DNA from: Notospermus geniculatus
Lineage: Eukaryota > Nemertea > Pilidiophora > Heteronemertea > Lineidae
Direction of reading: 5' to 3'
DNA: 64,000 bases
NCBI GenBank assembly: GCA_002633025.1
Contig: NMRB01000476.1
Location: 103,642 to 167,641, forward strand
Below are positions 11,067-21,944 of the stretch, piece after piece. Both the position numbers and the translations under genes were made by a program. Each line of letters starts with the position of its first letter. Position 1 is the first letter of the stretch. The notes under the pieces are model-generated. The model did no database searches. It saw nothing but the letters and a program-made list of their open reading frames with translations, and had not been told where the DNA came from.

Positions 11067-11101
11067 NNNNNNNNNNNNNNNNNNNNNNNNNNNNNNNNNN
11101 N
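11067..11101. other. Assembly gap (35 N)
   Basis: A run of N directly after a poly(G) tract. Confidence 0.99.
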
Positions 11102-11487
11102 ACAAATAGATGCAATTTGATGACAGGTATTCGCAGGAAGTGCCATTTTTCACGCCAGAAAGCGATCCATCATGGCGTGGTATTTGATAAAAAGGGCGCA
11201 ATTCAATATGCCATATTGGTACGAGGCCAGTCATCGGGGGGTATTGCTGGCTATTAATCACTTTGTGGACGAAAAAATCTGGTCATGAGAGTGGTTCAAG
11301 TCAAAGGTGATGCTCCCGGTCAGAGGGGAGTGATTAGTCTCGCAAGACTAGAGCCCAACGCCAACGCCAGTGTCGTTCTGCTCATCTGATGGAGTGCCTT
11401 AGAAGTCGTTGCCAGATTAAACGACAGTGTCATCACTATCGTCCATACCCTGATCCTGTAATCCATAAGGTCTAAGGTCTCGATTCC
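11102..11487. other. No gene seen
   Basis: No exon or repeat was recognised. Confidence 0.45.
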
Positions 11488-11632
11488 GTAACATCGGCGT
11501 CGGCATTCAAATCACTTCTATGTTGGAGTCCATTGACTGTTTCCACCGAAGTTCGACGCTGACGCGGAAGTGCGGTGGAAACAGTCAGTGGACTCAACAT
11601 AGAGGTGATCTGAACACCGACGCCAATGTTAC
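11488..11632. mobile_element. Foldback element with about 60-bp arms
   Basis: The left arm starts GTAACATCGGCGTCGGCATT. The right arm ends ACACCGACGCCAATGTTAC. Inside, TGTTTCCACCG pairs with CGGTGGAAACA. The 145-bp unit is almost entirely self-complementary. Open frames on both strands are mirror products of the palindrome. Confidence 0.8.
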
Positions 11633-11784
11633 CACCGATGCCATATGCTGGTGTAAACGAGCCGTAAGTAGCCCAGTGACGATCGCCTACATGTATAAGT
11701 TCTGTTATGACCCCAGTACCCTCCAATTCTAGGATTTTAGATGGGCACGGTGCAAACTTTGTGAAAAAGGCACTTCAACCTACA

Positions 11785-12135
11785 AAAGTTCGACGTGGGT
11801 TCGATTCTGGTAGGAAGCAATGTCTTTCACCTTAGAAACCCAATTCCTATTTCATATTCTCAACCTACAAAAGTGTACTTTTCAATTCATGATGTTTCTA
11901 CTAACAGAATCTGTGAAACTTGCCAATTAAAAAAGGTCTCTGTAACTCCACTCAACAGCCAATTTAAGCCAGTTTCTAAGGTGATATGACCAAAAGGGAC
12001 CATGACAAAGGGTATGAGGGCATTGGGACCTCAAAAAATGTTTTTTAGGTACACGGCACCCTAGGGGTTAAATAGGGCACAGTGGCGCCCAACTTAGGGC
12101 ACGATACATGCAGCTCCTCTCTAAATAGTAAAATG
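11785..12135 (+). mobile_element. tRNA-headed SINE remnants
   Basis: GTGGGTTCGATTCTGGTAGG with CTTTCACCTTAGAAACCC matches the flank of the tRNA-like repeat near 16320. Further on, TAGGGCACAGTGGCGCC and CAGCTCCTCTCTAAAT match the body of the SINE at 46005-46165. Boundaries are unclear. Confidence 0.5.
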
Positions 12136-13803
12136 GTCCAGATTTACATGTTTTTCGAGTTTGTCTCATGTTTTGATGGCTACCGGTACAGAAAATGGAT
12201 CACATGAAGAGATACTGAGATGAACAACTCCCTTCCTCTTCACGTAAACTCCTAATCAAATCCTTCAGATACTGGTTCTTAAATTGTCACCAAAGCTGAT
12301 GTTCAGTTGACTGATTTCATGAGTTTGTGATGTTCGTCAATCAAAAGGTTGATTTTTTAGCCACGTCTCGTGTTAATGGTGAAGCTTCTCAACTTTCAAT
12401 ACGTCATGAAATCACAGAGTAGAACGAAACTTTAGGTTCGTAATTGAATTCTATCATGACTCCTTACGAACACTTCCGCTACGTGGCAGAACACAAACAT
12501 GACATGCACGTTGAGCTAGATTTCTTACTGCTGGTTCCACGCTTACTTTGACTGAACTCGCCATGTATCATGCACACTGCTGTATGCACCATGAGATCCT
12601 AGTGGGATGGATCGTTTCGTGTTGCACACAATTTACCGGAGATCTTGCATCCTCAATTGGTGGATGTAAATTGAGACGTAACAGAAAACAATGATTGGTT
12701 GAATGACTCGTCAATTGGAACTTCTCGCCTGGAAATTCTAGCGAAAGTACCAGGGTCAGAAGTCACACAACTTATGGTTACATGTCTAAAAAGCTCTTTT
12801 GGAGCACTTTGGAGAACAAATGTACTGGACCAAAGTCTATGCATTTCTGATTGACCTCATATCCAGTCCATGTGCAATGTGCATCATGAAATAACCATGT
12901 CAATTTCATGCTCACTGTCCATAGCATAAAGAAAGGATTGGTCATTAATTCTTGTCCTGTTCAACCACTGAGAAGTTGGCGCAAGTCAGATTTCACACGA
13001 GTCAATAAAATCTATCCTGTGCAGTCAGCCATGGAAGGATTTTGAATCTGCTGGGGTGAGAGCTTGCTCTACAAGGTCACATGTATATTTTAGGGTAAAT
13101 GCCAAAATTATAAAAGATATTGACCATTTTGTAAGTGTAACTTTTTTATTGAGCCACTCTTTATAGAGCTAATATTTGGCACTCGTCAGCTCTTAATAAA
13201 CCAATATGGCCAACTGCTTCAAGCAGCCGTGAGGCAAATTACAAACTAGAAAGTTGATATCCCAGCTCTTGGTGTATCTATCCAAGGTCAACATGATTCT
13301 CAACACCTCATAGCCATTTTGATAAAATTTAAAAACTATGAATAAAATTTACTAAGTCAAGGGGGAAAATTTCCCCGTGGGATATCAATTAGCATTGAAA
13401 CCCACACAGCAACCTCAGCGATGATGAGGCTGATGCATCAGGCTCTATTCTAGTGCCAACCTTAATTTCAAAGATGCCTTCTGAAGGTGTCATCCATGTG
13501 AGAGATTTTGACTCTATGGACATCTCAGCTGCCGGGAACTGGGGGGGGGGATTCGTTTCATTGATCTTAGCATAAAGCTTCGCATACATCACACTTGCAA
13601 CTGGATAAAACTACATGTAGTCGCCACTGCTCGAGCCACCTGTCGACTGGGAGGAGCTAGCTGAAACTGGAGGCAACTGATCAGTTGTTAGAAACAGTCT
13701 TGCAAATCCCTGGAACTGAGAAATCGCTGGTCGCTGCAAGTTGCACATGTTCAACTTTCTAGCGGCTAGCTGTATCACTTTCATTCACAGAAAGAAAAAG
13801 ATT
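12136..13803. other. No gene seen
   Basis: Largely unique sequence with a poly(G) run near 13543-13550. Open frames of 60-70 codons show no domain. Confidence 0.5.
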
Positions 13804-14050
13804 AACCAATCAGAGTGCTTTGTTGCAGTGAAATGACCAATTAGACTGCTTGCTTCTTTGATGCGACCAGTCAGATTTGAGAAAAAACCAAGTGATTTGT
13901 TGATGTGAAAGGACCAATCAGACTGCTTGATTTTCTGATGTGACCAATGAGATCATCTGTTATAATGAATTAGACTGCTTTCTATGGATGGACCAATCAG
14001 ATTACTCGTCACTTTGATGTGACCAATCAGAGCATTTGACTGATCACAAG
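13804..14050. repeat. Degenerate tandem array with CCAAT motifs, about 30-bp unit
   Basis: About eight units of the type GACCAATCAGACTGCTTG...TTTGATGTG run head to tail. Most carry an ACCAAT core. Units vary in length and sequence, so the array is old. Confidence 0.8.
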
Positions 14051-14899
14051 AGAGCATTAGCTGGGCCAATTTCATTTCATGATGGAATGCAAGTGATGGA
14101 TGATCCATATTGAGATTTTTCTGGATTTTTCTGCAATATTCAACATTTTCAAAAATGTAATCAGAAAAGATGCTGGAGAATTCAAATGAACTTTTCCAAC
14201 TCGAAGTCAGTGCTCTCCCAAGACGAAGTTTCAAGGGCACTTTGAAAAAGCAAAACAGACATCATGACATTCAAAGCCGTGCTACGCTTTCAAGTCGATA
14301 GGACAAAAACTGATTAAATTTGCATGAGTTGTTCTGTTCGAAAGTGCATCTTCTAAAGGTTACTAGGCCAGGTGGCCTCGTCTCCCACTCACAAAAAAAA
14401 TGTTCTTTCCTCTTGATGATATTGACTGATTGGTTTTATTAATTAAATCATATCACCTGCCTACTTTTAAAATTCAAAAAGTGCCCTTATGATGTCTGTC
14501 TTATTCATCGCTAGATGTAATTCTTTGTGTTATTTTATTGTTTTATTGCTCAGATGTTGCAATACTTTGTTGAATGTTGAAAAGTCTGACGTCTGGGGGT
14601 TGGTCGATTTCAGATTGACATGAAATAGCTTTCAAAGTTATACCAATGATTTGAAATTCGTGTAGACTTATGGCCACACTTTAAGTTTTCCAATAGTTCT
14701 GATACATTAACCCCTGGGTACGGCGTACGATTACGTCATTATAAAATCTGCGGAACCCTGAAAACACCCAAGGACCGCAGCTTGCGTAAGGCGTAATACA
14801 TGTAGTACGCCTTGCAAGGAAATGGCGCGTCACAGTGCGTAGGGCATTATATCACATCCGCAACCTTATGTGTCAAATACTATTTTTGGCCAAATTTTT
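14051..14899. other. No gene seen
   Basis: No exon was recognised. TACGGCGTACGATTACGTCA near 14717 and nearby CGTA-rich words look repeat-derived, but I found no partner. Confidence 0.45.
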
Positions 14900-14919
14900 T
14901 AAAGAATGAGTATAGAGGA

Positions 14920-15250
14920 ACTTCACGTGACGTCATCATTGACGTCATAATTTGCACGTCAGCCATGTTGTACGTCATCTGAAGCGACGAATGCGTTGGA
15001 CGTGACGTCCAACATGGCGGCATCTCGTCGCGGCAGTGACGTCACAATCGTCGCTGCACATCCTCTATAGAGTATAGAGCTTGTGCAGTGGCTCAGTCAT
15101 ATGACGTCATTTTTTACCAGTGGTCCACCATGCTGACGTCGACGACAAAGTGCGCCGTGTGCAGATCACGTCATGGTTGAAGACACACACACTCCACTTG
15201 CGCCAACGACAAAGTGTGCCATGTGGGTTGACAACGTCATTTGCCATCCA
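14920..15250. repeat. Cluster of TGACGTCA-type motifs
   Basis: GTGACGTCATC, TTGACGTCATAA, GTGACGTCCAAC, AGTGACGTCACAA, ATGACGTCATTTT and TGCTGACGTCGAC occur within about 330 bp. TAGAGCTTGTGCAG at about 15075 recurs at about 51912 beside more GACGTCA words, which argues for a dispersed repeat rather than one promoter. CRE-type factor binding is possible but unproven. Confidence 0.55.
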
Positions 15251-16190
15251 ATATTGCGGATATAGACTGATCACCTGATGTCATGTAGGAGAAAACTGAT
15301 TTGTCGCATTCATGTTTTGATGAGAGTTCCTCTTCATAGGAGGCAGCACGTGGCCTTTTGTGCTGTCAAATTTTCTTTGAATTAAGCAGCTTAAGAATTT
15401 GGATAAGAATTAGAAAGAATTTGGTGACAGGATTTGGTTCTCAGCAGACATGTAACTACCCGGTATTGTACATCTGTGCAGCATACAATTTTGATGCCAG
15501 CGGGGTCCGATCTAAACTTACAAAAAATTAAATGGAACCTTGAATCCGAGGAGCAGTTGCCCCTGGGGACCAGATTGCACTGCATCAGGAAAAACCAGTG
15601 TCAAGCAGATGTCTGTCGTTCAGTGCTGAATCGATCTTGTGCAAAATTCTAAAGCTTCTTGCCTCTGTCTATTTAAGTCAAACATGCCCCAAGTCTGTCG
15701 CCCAGAGCCTAGACTTGTAGCTACAAAAATATTCTACACTGTAGGCTGTTTGTTCTTTTTTAAACCCCAGTAATCCATTATTTTTGACAGGATACATGCC
15801 TCTGGCTAAGGTTAGCCAGTCGTAGCTTCGTTACCGCTGTTTTTCCACTAACGATCACTTTGTCACTATGCTTACAAGGTAACTTGATGGAATATATCAT
15901 TTTTCCCCATTGTGCCAAAGCGTAGCTTGTATCTTTGCTCATGTAAGTTGCAGTCTTTGTTTTCTTTAACATGTTTAAAAGCTTTGCTTGTTGACTCTGG
16001 CCATGATAATATTTCCCCTCTGCGTTCCTCACTTGCAAACTTTTGGCCAAGTTTGCCGGCGTATGTCAACCTTGTATTGATGCCATACTTTGCATAGATA
16101 CTTTTTTAAGTACCAATTAGGCCAAACCTGCAGGAATACCTTTTAAGCACCAAAGGCCTGTTGTCACCCGAATAAAAGTTTTCTTGATTA
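15251..16190. other. No gene seen
   Basis: Overlapping open frames of 60-90 codons on both strands show no domain or splice context. Confidence 0.5.
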
Positions 16191-16194
16191 AGTT

Positions 16195-16620
16195 TGCCCT
16201 CTGACTAAAGCCAACAGCGCAACTAGGCAATATCGCAAGCGATCTACTTGCCAGCCACTGCAGACAAGGCGATATCAGTTTTGGTTTTGTTTGACAAAGG
16301 ACATGAAATAGTTACGGGTTTCTAAGGTGAAAGGCATAGCCTCCTACCTGAATCGAACCCACGGACCCTCGCATCAGGCATCAATCGCCAGCACTCAGGG
16401 GCAGCACGCCTTAACCACTAGGCCAAATCCCCATCTTCAACCCTATCCCCACCTTCAACCCTATTCTTCAATGTTCCCCCTTTTGACAAAGGGAACATTG
16501 CTGGCGAGAAGATTCCACACATTGCTGTCCATCCAGCACACATGGCGTCAACAGCCAATTTTGCTCAATGTGGTGTCAACTGGTATGCTGCCCACTTTAC
16601 GGCAGTTGCTTGTGTCATTG
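16195..16620 (-). repeat. Dispersed repeat including a tRNA-like head
   Basis: On the minus strand, about 16336-16430 contains TTTGGCCTAGTGGTTAAGGC, a variable-arm-like region and GGTCCGTGGGTTCGATTCAG. This is a Leu/Ser-like tRNA pattern without a closing acceptor stem. The flanks (CAACTAGGCAATATCGCAAGC; GGCGTCAACAGCCAATTTTGC) match 9330-9640, showing a mobile repeat. Confidence 0.65.
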
Positions 16621-16726
16621 GCATAGATCTCAGTGTAAATCGTAAAAAAACCCGAAGATGGTAAACTGAGAGAAAAACGCAAGACAAAACTCTAGTGTGG
16701 ATGAGCACGTTCATGCTCGCAGCAGC

Positions 16727-16872
16727 CAGTGTTTCCGCCAGAGGGTACTAAGGGTACTATGGAATGGTAGTACCCTCAAAGGAACAGAAAAAGGCCATTT
16801 TCTTTAATTTCAGGGGGATTTTGCTGATGTTGAAGAAATTAGTACCCTAAAAAATTTCTGGCGGAAACCCTG
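16727..16872. mobile_element. MITE of the CAGTGTTTCCGCC family, copy 2
   Basis: It starts CAGTGTTTCCGCCAGAGGG and ends TCTGGCGGAAACCCTG. It is flanked by a perfect 5-bp duplication GCAGC (16722-16726 and 16873-16877). The interior matches copies 1 and 4. Confidence 0.9.
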
Positions 16873-16909
16873 GCAGCCACAGATTGTGATATCTCAGCAA
16901 AAAGCATGT

Positions 16910-17072
16910 TCAGATTTCCTTGCTGTGCAGGCACTTCTCAACAAACTTTTCATCCACTGCCGTGTTTGTGGCCATGTTCTGTGGTACAAACAGGTCTTCA
17001 GACCTCTCATAATCATCTGCCAACTTTATTCTGGGGGATACACTCCCATACACCAACCAATTCGTTTTCTGC
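16910..17072 (-). CDS. Possible terminal exon, unrecognised
   Basis: On the minus strand an acceptor-like GATTGTTGCAG (ending at 17073) is followed by 163 nt open to a TGA at 16910-16912. The product contains LADDYERSEDLFVPQNMATN and ends KCLHSKEI, an acidic, soluble-looking sequence. I recognise no family. The frame extends a little upstream of the acceptor before meeting a stop. No upstream exon was found. It may be a transposase remnant or chance. Confidence 0.25.
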
Positions 17073-17139
17073 CTGCAACAATCTTCTTGTCTTCCAAATT
17101 ATTGTTTCTACGGTGAGAGTAGGCCTAATCTTCTAGAGA

Positions 17140-17621
17140 AGAAGACATTCATTTTAGCAAAAATAGATAAAGACTGGATTTTAGGCATCCGAAAGAGATC
17201 GCTAGGTAACGAGTCAAAATCTGCTAAAAGCCTGTTTTTACCAAAAAACATAAAATCGTTCGTCACACCCATTTTGCCTACATTCTAAATATCCCCGTCA
17301 TTGTTCAACACTCTCCGTTACATCAAAGTATTGCCGCGTTTTCAGTTGAATCTTTTTCCTATAACATTAATCTTCCTGAAATCTATAAAAATGGCTTTGT
17401 TCTAGGATCTCTTTTTTCAAGGTTCAAGAAGACAGCCTGCTTCAGGCTGGCGAAGAAGTGAGAGTCAACAGAGTTGAAACAAACTTGTCCTTTTTCGTTT
17501 TCTCGGAGCTGCTTTGTTCAAAAGCTCTCAAGTGGGTGTCCTTATCAAAGAATTTCCTCCGTTTATTACGCTGCTAATGAGTTTTCTGTTGCTGTTGTTG
17601 TTGTTGCCTTCCTGCCATGCA
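17140..17621. other. No gene seen
   Basis: No repeat or exon was recognised upstream of the candidate exon at 17622. Confidence 0.45.
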
Positions 17622-17759
17622 GACATTCGTCGGATGTGCTGTCGCCGTTTTGATGCTCTGAGACTGCTAGGGAACCCTCAAATTAGTGTCACCCACGCTT
17701 ATCGCCAAAAGATAGCAGCAAAAGTTCCAGAGGACCAATACAATGGAAAATTCTTCTGA
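17622..17759 (+). CDS. Possible terminal exon, unrecognised
   Basis: A strong acceptor (a long T-rich tract ending CTTCCTGCCATGCAG at 17621) precedes 45 open codons and a TGA. The product begins DIRRMCCRRFDALRLL, contains NPQISVTHAYRQKIAAK and ends DQYNGKFF. It is basic and compact, like a protein C-terminus, but I do not recognise the family. The other two frames close quickly. No upstream donor or partner exon and no nearby AATAAA were found. Confidence 0.35.
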   Translation, partial: DIRRMCCRRFDALRLLGNPQISVTHAYRQKIAAKVPEDQYNGKFF

Positions 17760-18384
17760 TTGGTGCTCAATCAACCGTTTGGTCATATCACCTTATTGGC
17801 TGTTAACTGGAGTTATAGAAGCCTTTTTTAACTGGCATCTGAAATTCTGTTAGTAAAATCCTAGATGTAACCCTGTCTATTTCCATTTCTTGAGTAAAAT
17901 TTGAATGAGTATTTTATAACTGAACTCCTCTTCATAAATTCCTTCCCCGACCCGGTAGCAAACATCAGCCGTGAGTATGCAGCGTGGGACACAATTTCTG
18001 GCGAAAATCTCCTCCAGGAATTTATTTATTTATAATTCCTCTGGCGCAGCGTATCTCTTAATAACAATATCATTTCTAAAGTGGCCATGAGCCTTGGGAC
18101 ATTAATCACTATTACCAAGATTTAGCTGATTATGGGATCAGTTGTGTGTACACCTGGGGGAGTTCGTATTTCAGTCCTACAAACATGACAAATCCAAGTC
18201 GAACATTCTCTTCTGCTCGTCGATTTGGCTTTTACAAATTGTTACATTTGGTGCGTTTTAATTCTCCACAGGATCTGTCCAATAGAAATTGTTACATCTG
18301 ATGCATTCTAATTCTCCCGGGATCTGTCCAATAGCAGTTGTGATTCAGTGAATGTAATGTACATCTGATGCATTCCAATGAGGA
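17760..18384. other. No gene seen
   Basis: A short diverged duplication (ATCTGTCCAATAG at about 18272 and 18311, each with TGTTACAT and ATTCTCC nearby) is visible. No exon. Confidence 0.5.
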
Positions 18385-18540
18385 CCCTAGCTCACTACCT
18401 CAATAGGTGTCACCAGTGGTTAAATCTATTGAAATGAAACTGGCAACTCGGTCCTGATCAATTTCCCACACAAAAGCCGTCCATTGTACAGGACCGAGTT
18501 TCAGTGTGCTGCCCTCTATCGTAGCTAGGATGCCCATTGG
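18385..18540. repeat. Dispersed repeat, partner at 23535-23690
   Basis: It shares CCTCAATAGGTGT, CTATTGAAATGAAACTG, GGTCCTGATCAATTTCCCAC and GTGCTGCCCTCTATCGTAGC with 23535-23690 in the same orientation. Confidence 0.75.
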
Positions 18541-18602
18541 CTGCAGGATTTGTCCAATAGGAGTTGTCGTTCATTGAATTGTTACATGTATTATATGCAC
18601 GC

Positions 18603-18763
18603 CGGTCACCCATCCACGTAGTGATCACGCTCAGCATTGCTTAACTTCTAGCGAAGAGGACAACGTACCAACCACAAGACCATAAACATGATAAAGGAAA
18701 TACTCAATGGCCAGCGGCCGGGTTAAGCCGTGCCATATTGTAGCTGAAGGGGTTCAATGCATC
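18603..18763 (-). mobile_element. 5S-rRNA-derived SINE (SINE3-like)
   Basis: On the minus strand, GAAGTTAAGCAATGCTGAGC and CTACGTGGATGGGTGACC match 5S rRNA control elements. CATTGAACCCCTTCAGCTAC and GGCACGGCTTAACCCGGC form the upstream flank shared with the copy at 18889-19039. Confidence 0.75.
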
Positions 18764-18888
18764 ATCTCCCCCTTCTGACAGAGATGACTCATCCTCGAGT
18801 CACTCAATGCCACTCTGTGTCTCAGTGGTGAACTACCGTTTCCAAGTTCGAATGGGAAGGTCGGTCAGATGCATGTGCCTCACAGCCT

Positions 18889-19039
18889 GTCACCCCATTC
18901 ACGTAGTGATCGCGCTCAGCATTGCTGAACTTTATTTTGCGAAAAGGCCAATCATGCCAACCACTAGGCCATAAAGGAATCATGGCCGACGGGTTAAGCC
19001 GTGCCATAGAGTAGCTGCAAGGGGTTCAATGCATTATAT
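18889..19039 (-). mobile_element. 5S-rRNA-derived SINE (SINE3-like)
   Basis: It has the same layout as 18603-18763: AAAGTTCAGCAATGCTGAGC with a G-rich end matching GGGGTGAC, and the flank GGCACGGCTTAACCCGTC. It lies about 130 bp from its neighbour in the same orientation. Confidence 0.75.
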
Positions 19040-19073
19040 CTGATGCATTTTCAGTCTCTGCAGGATCTAGAAA

Positions 19074-19589
19074 TTGTTATTTTTATTCACAGCAATGTTC
19101 TCTGCGGGTTTACCCGCATATCCTTTCTGTGAGGTTCAGATGAGCCATCTACCTAAAGTGCTCCAATCATCTGGAGAAAGTGAACAAGCAATCGAACGGA
19201 ATTCCAGTATCCTCGACTTTGAAATCCGAACTCAGGGGGAACATAACGACAGCATCAACGGATTCCATTTTCTTTCCTTTCTATTATTCTCTTTTTCGTG
19301 TTTTTGTCGGCATTTATTTGATCCAAAGATTAGGAAATCGGTCTTCTCTTCTATCAAGTTGTTACGAAAACAGAAGAATTGTAGGGAGCTGTTTATGGAC
19401 TGTTTTGCTGAAATAGGTACCTTTCTTCTCAGTTTTGTATGTTTTGGAGCAGCTGAGTTAAGTTTGCCAGAGTTTAGGACCAAGTGTGGGCGAAGTTTGT
19501 TCACTGACAAGCCTCATCAAAACGGGTTTAGAATTTACAACCAGTGTTCAGAGGAAAGGTTGAGTGATGGATTAAAAGCTGCTGGATGA
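19074..19589 (+). other. Open frame of 171 codons, unrecognised
   Basis: This is the longest open frame outside repeats and the MS4A-like gene. It begins with a hydrophobic MLFLFTAMFSAGLPAYPF stretch that could mimic a signal peptide, and has a second hydrophobic run near residues 65-80 (FHFLSFLLFSFSCFC). No domain, splice site or poly(A) signal was recognised. It stops at the edge of a SINE. A chance frame is likely, but it is worth a transcript check. Confidence 0.2.
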
Positions 19590-19591
19590 AG

Positions 19592-20032
19592 TATGGAAGA
19601 GGCCATCTCAAGCTATGCCCCTCACTTGACTTGGATGGGGATTACTACTTGCCCTTGCATTGCAAAGGTACAAGGCACCCACAGCTGTACTGTTCCAGGC
19701 AACAGACCTGAGGAACTAGGGCTGATTTAAATCCCTTATGGCCAAGCTTGGATTCGAACCCTGGACCTGCCACCTGCTGTCTCAAGCTACTCGTGCCCCT
19801 TACTTGGATGGGGATTTTTACCCGCCCTTGCAAGGCACATTAGGAACCACAGCTTGGACTGTCCCATGCGACAGACCTGAGGAACCAGGGATGATGGAAG
19901 TCCCTCATAGCCAAGGTTGGAGTTGCCCTACCTGGGCCACCTGCTGTCTCAAACTACTTGTGCGCCTTACTTGGAGGGGGATTTTTACTTGCCCTTGCAA
20001 GGCACAAGGAACCGCAGCTTGGACTGTCACAC
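19592..20032 (-). mobile_element. Three tandem SINE bodies
   Basis: The unit (GTATGGAAGAGGCCATCTCA-type start, ACTTGGATGGGGAT, CTTGCAAGGCACA, CCACAGCTTGGACTGTC, GGAACCAGGGATGAT) occurs three times head to tail, each joined at CACCTGCTGTCTCAA. The tRNA heads are cut at the same place, so this is an internal duplication of a variant SINE. Confidence 0.75.
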
Positions 20033-20863
20033 TTACAACAACTGCTATGCTATCGGCGCTCTACGGATCGTCACAGCAGTTTCTAATCGCCCAGCGAATA
20101 CCACCAGTGGAAGCCATGAACCAATGTTTGTCTAACTTAAGTCAGTTCTTTGAGTCATGCTATAGCTTCTGAGCTGATGGGCACGGACTTGGGATAACAT
20201 GCCAATCACCTTGTACGACCAAAAGTAGAGGAGTTCACATTTAACTTTCCATCGGAGTCAACTGTATTGTCTTTCATACTTGCCTATCAATTTGATATTT
20301 CTTGTTGCATGAAAATCAAGCTTTGTGTCGTGCACCTAAGTTCTAACGATAGTAATAGATAATCTTATATGTCCAACTAGGCAATAATCTTGGGCAAGGT
20401 TGTTTAAAAACGAAATGAAACTCGACCCTCAACTTTCGAATCTGCTGAAATGTAACTCCTTGAAACTAGGCCCGCAGCAACCGCATCCGCGCAGTCGATT
20501 GATTCGATGTTTAGATGATGGCAAATTCAAACATAAATACGTGTGAAACAGAAGGATTGGAATCAGAGGTCATCAAGAGAAGATCGAAAAACCCTCATTA
20601 AAACCCTCATTAAAACCCTTTTAAATAAGGGTAGGCGTTACGACCACCTGTTTGATATCGACTGGTACCTCCTGAATCGATCCACACAACGCTCCCTCCT
20701 GATCACCCGAGAACAATTATTCCCTACCGACAGGTTTTAACAATTGTTATTGAGAACCCTCTGCGGATTCTCGGTGTCGTTTATCGCAAACGTGATTCTA
20801 AGCAAGCTGTGGGTCTCGACTGACGGTCGCCGAGCTTAAAAAGCGGGTACTGGCAACATAGAG
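20033..20863. other. No gene seen
   Basis: A short triplication of AACCCTCATTAA lies near 20590. No exon was recognised. Confidence 0.5.
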
Positions 20864-21135
20864 TTCACTGAAAGCCTTTGCATAGGCAAACTGCCTAATA
20901 TAGGATCTCATCCCCAGAATGTCTATCATGTTAGGCATTTTGCCTAATGTTCCTTAGGCAAAATGCCTAATGTTCCTTTGGCAAAATGCATTAGGCAGAT
21001 TGCCTAATGTAAAGTCTGGACAAAATGCCCAATAGGCATTGCCAGGAACATTAGGTAAAATGCCTAACATGATAGACATTCTGGGGATAGATAATGCCTA
21101 TAGGCAGCTTGCCTGATGCAAAGGCTTTCAGTGAA
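20864..21135. mobile_element. Foldback element rich in TTAGGCA
   Basis: The ends TTCACTGAAAGCCTTTGCAT and ATGCAAAGGCTTTCAGTGAA are perfect inverted repeats. The interior has ATGTCTATCATGTTAGGCAT against its complement and many TTAGGCAAAATGCC words. It is non-coding. Confidence 0.9.
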
Positions 21136-21944
21136 TAACTTTTAAAGTCTGTAGTATAAATTGTAAATTTCGTTGCTCCTGCAAGCAATTTTCATTGCCA
21201 GTAATTTTTATTGCTGCAGTTTTTTGGCACGTTGTAGTTCCATAGCACACTTGGCATTCTCCCTGGATTAGCGTAAAACTTAGGCCTGCTTTTCAGGCAA
21301 GCAAGTTTCGTACCTGCAATTTTTGTGGCGTGTTGCCTCGGGCAACACATCTTGTCGGCTCTGTTCAAGAAGATTTCCTTGATAAATATCACACTGGGTT
21401 AATGCTCGGCAACTTTTGTTTCAAGATGATTTTTCTTGCCACACTTGGGGCAATTTTGTAGCACACCATTAAAATTGTTTATACGAACATGAAAAATTCC
21501 CGCGTGTCTTCTTAGGGCTTCAAGATAGCCGAGGGTGCTCAAATCCATCTGCAGTTAATCTGATTAGAATATTGTCTGTATACGAGGTAAATAAAATATT
21601 CCTCTGGCTATCGATATGAAACAACTGGTTTTCTGGCTTTACTATGAAAATTCCTGTGGTTTTCTCGCGTTATCAAGCAGCATGTTCTGAAACTTCACCA
21701 TAATCATATTGTTACATGTCAACTTAGTGTCAGCGGTGATCACTAAGGACTTGATTTCGGATTTCGGTGATGAACGCTGTTTTTCCCTGATAATCGGATT
21801 CAGCGTTCAAGTATGCTACGAACGATAAATCGTTTCTACCGGTTCGGCGTAATCCCTGATGTGTCGAGAATTTGTTAGGCTGTGCGGTGAATATCATCCA
21901 TGGTGAAGACATTTCTCAGAATAAAAAACAAATGCCCTGTGGCA
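21136..21944. other. No gene seen
   Basis: No exon or repeat was recognised. Confidence 0.5.
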
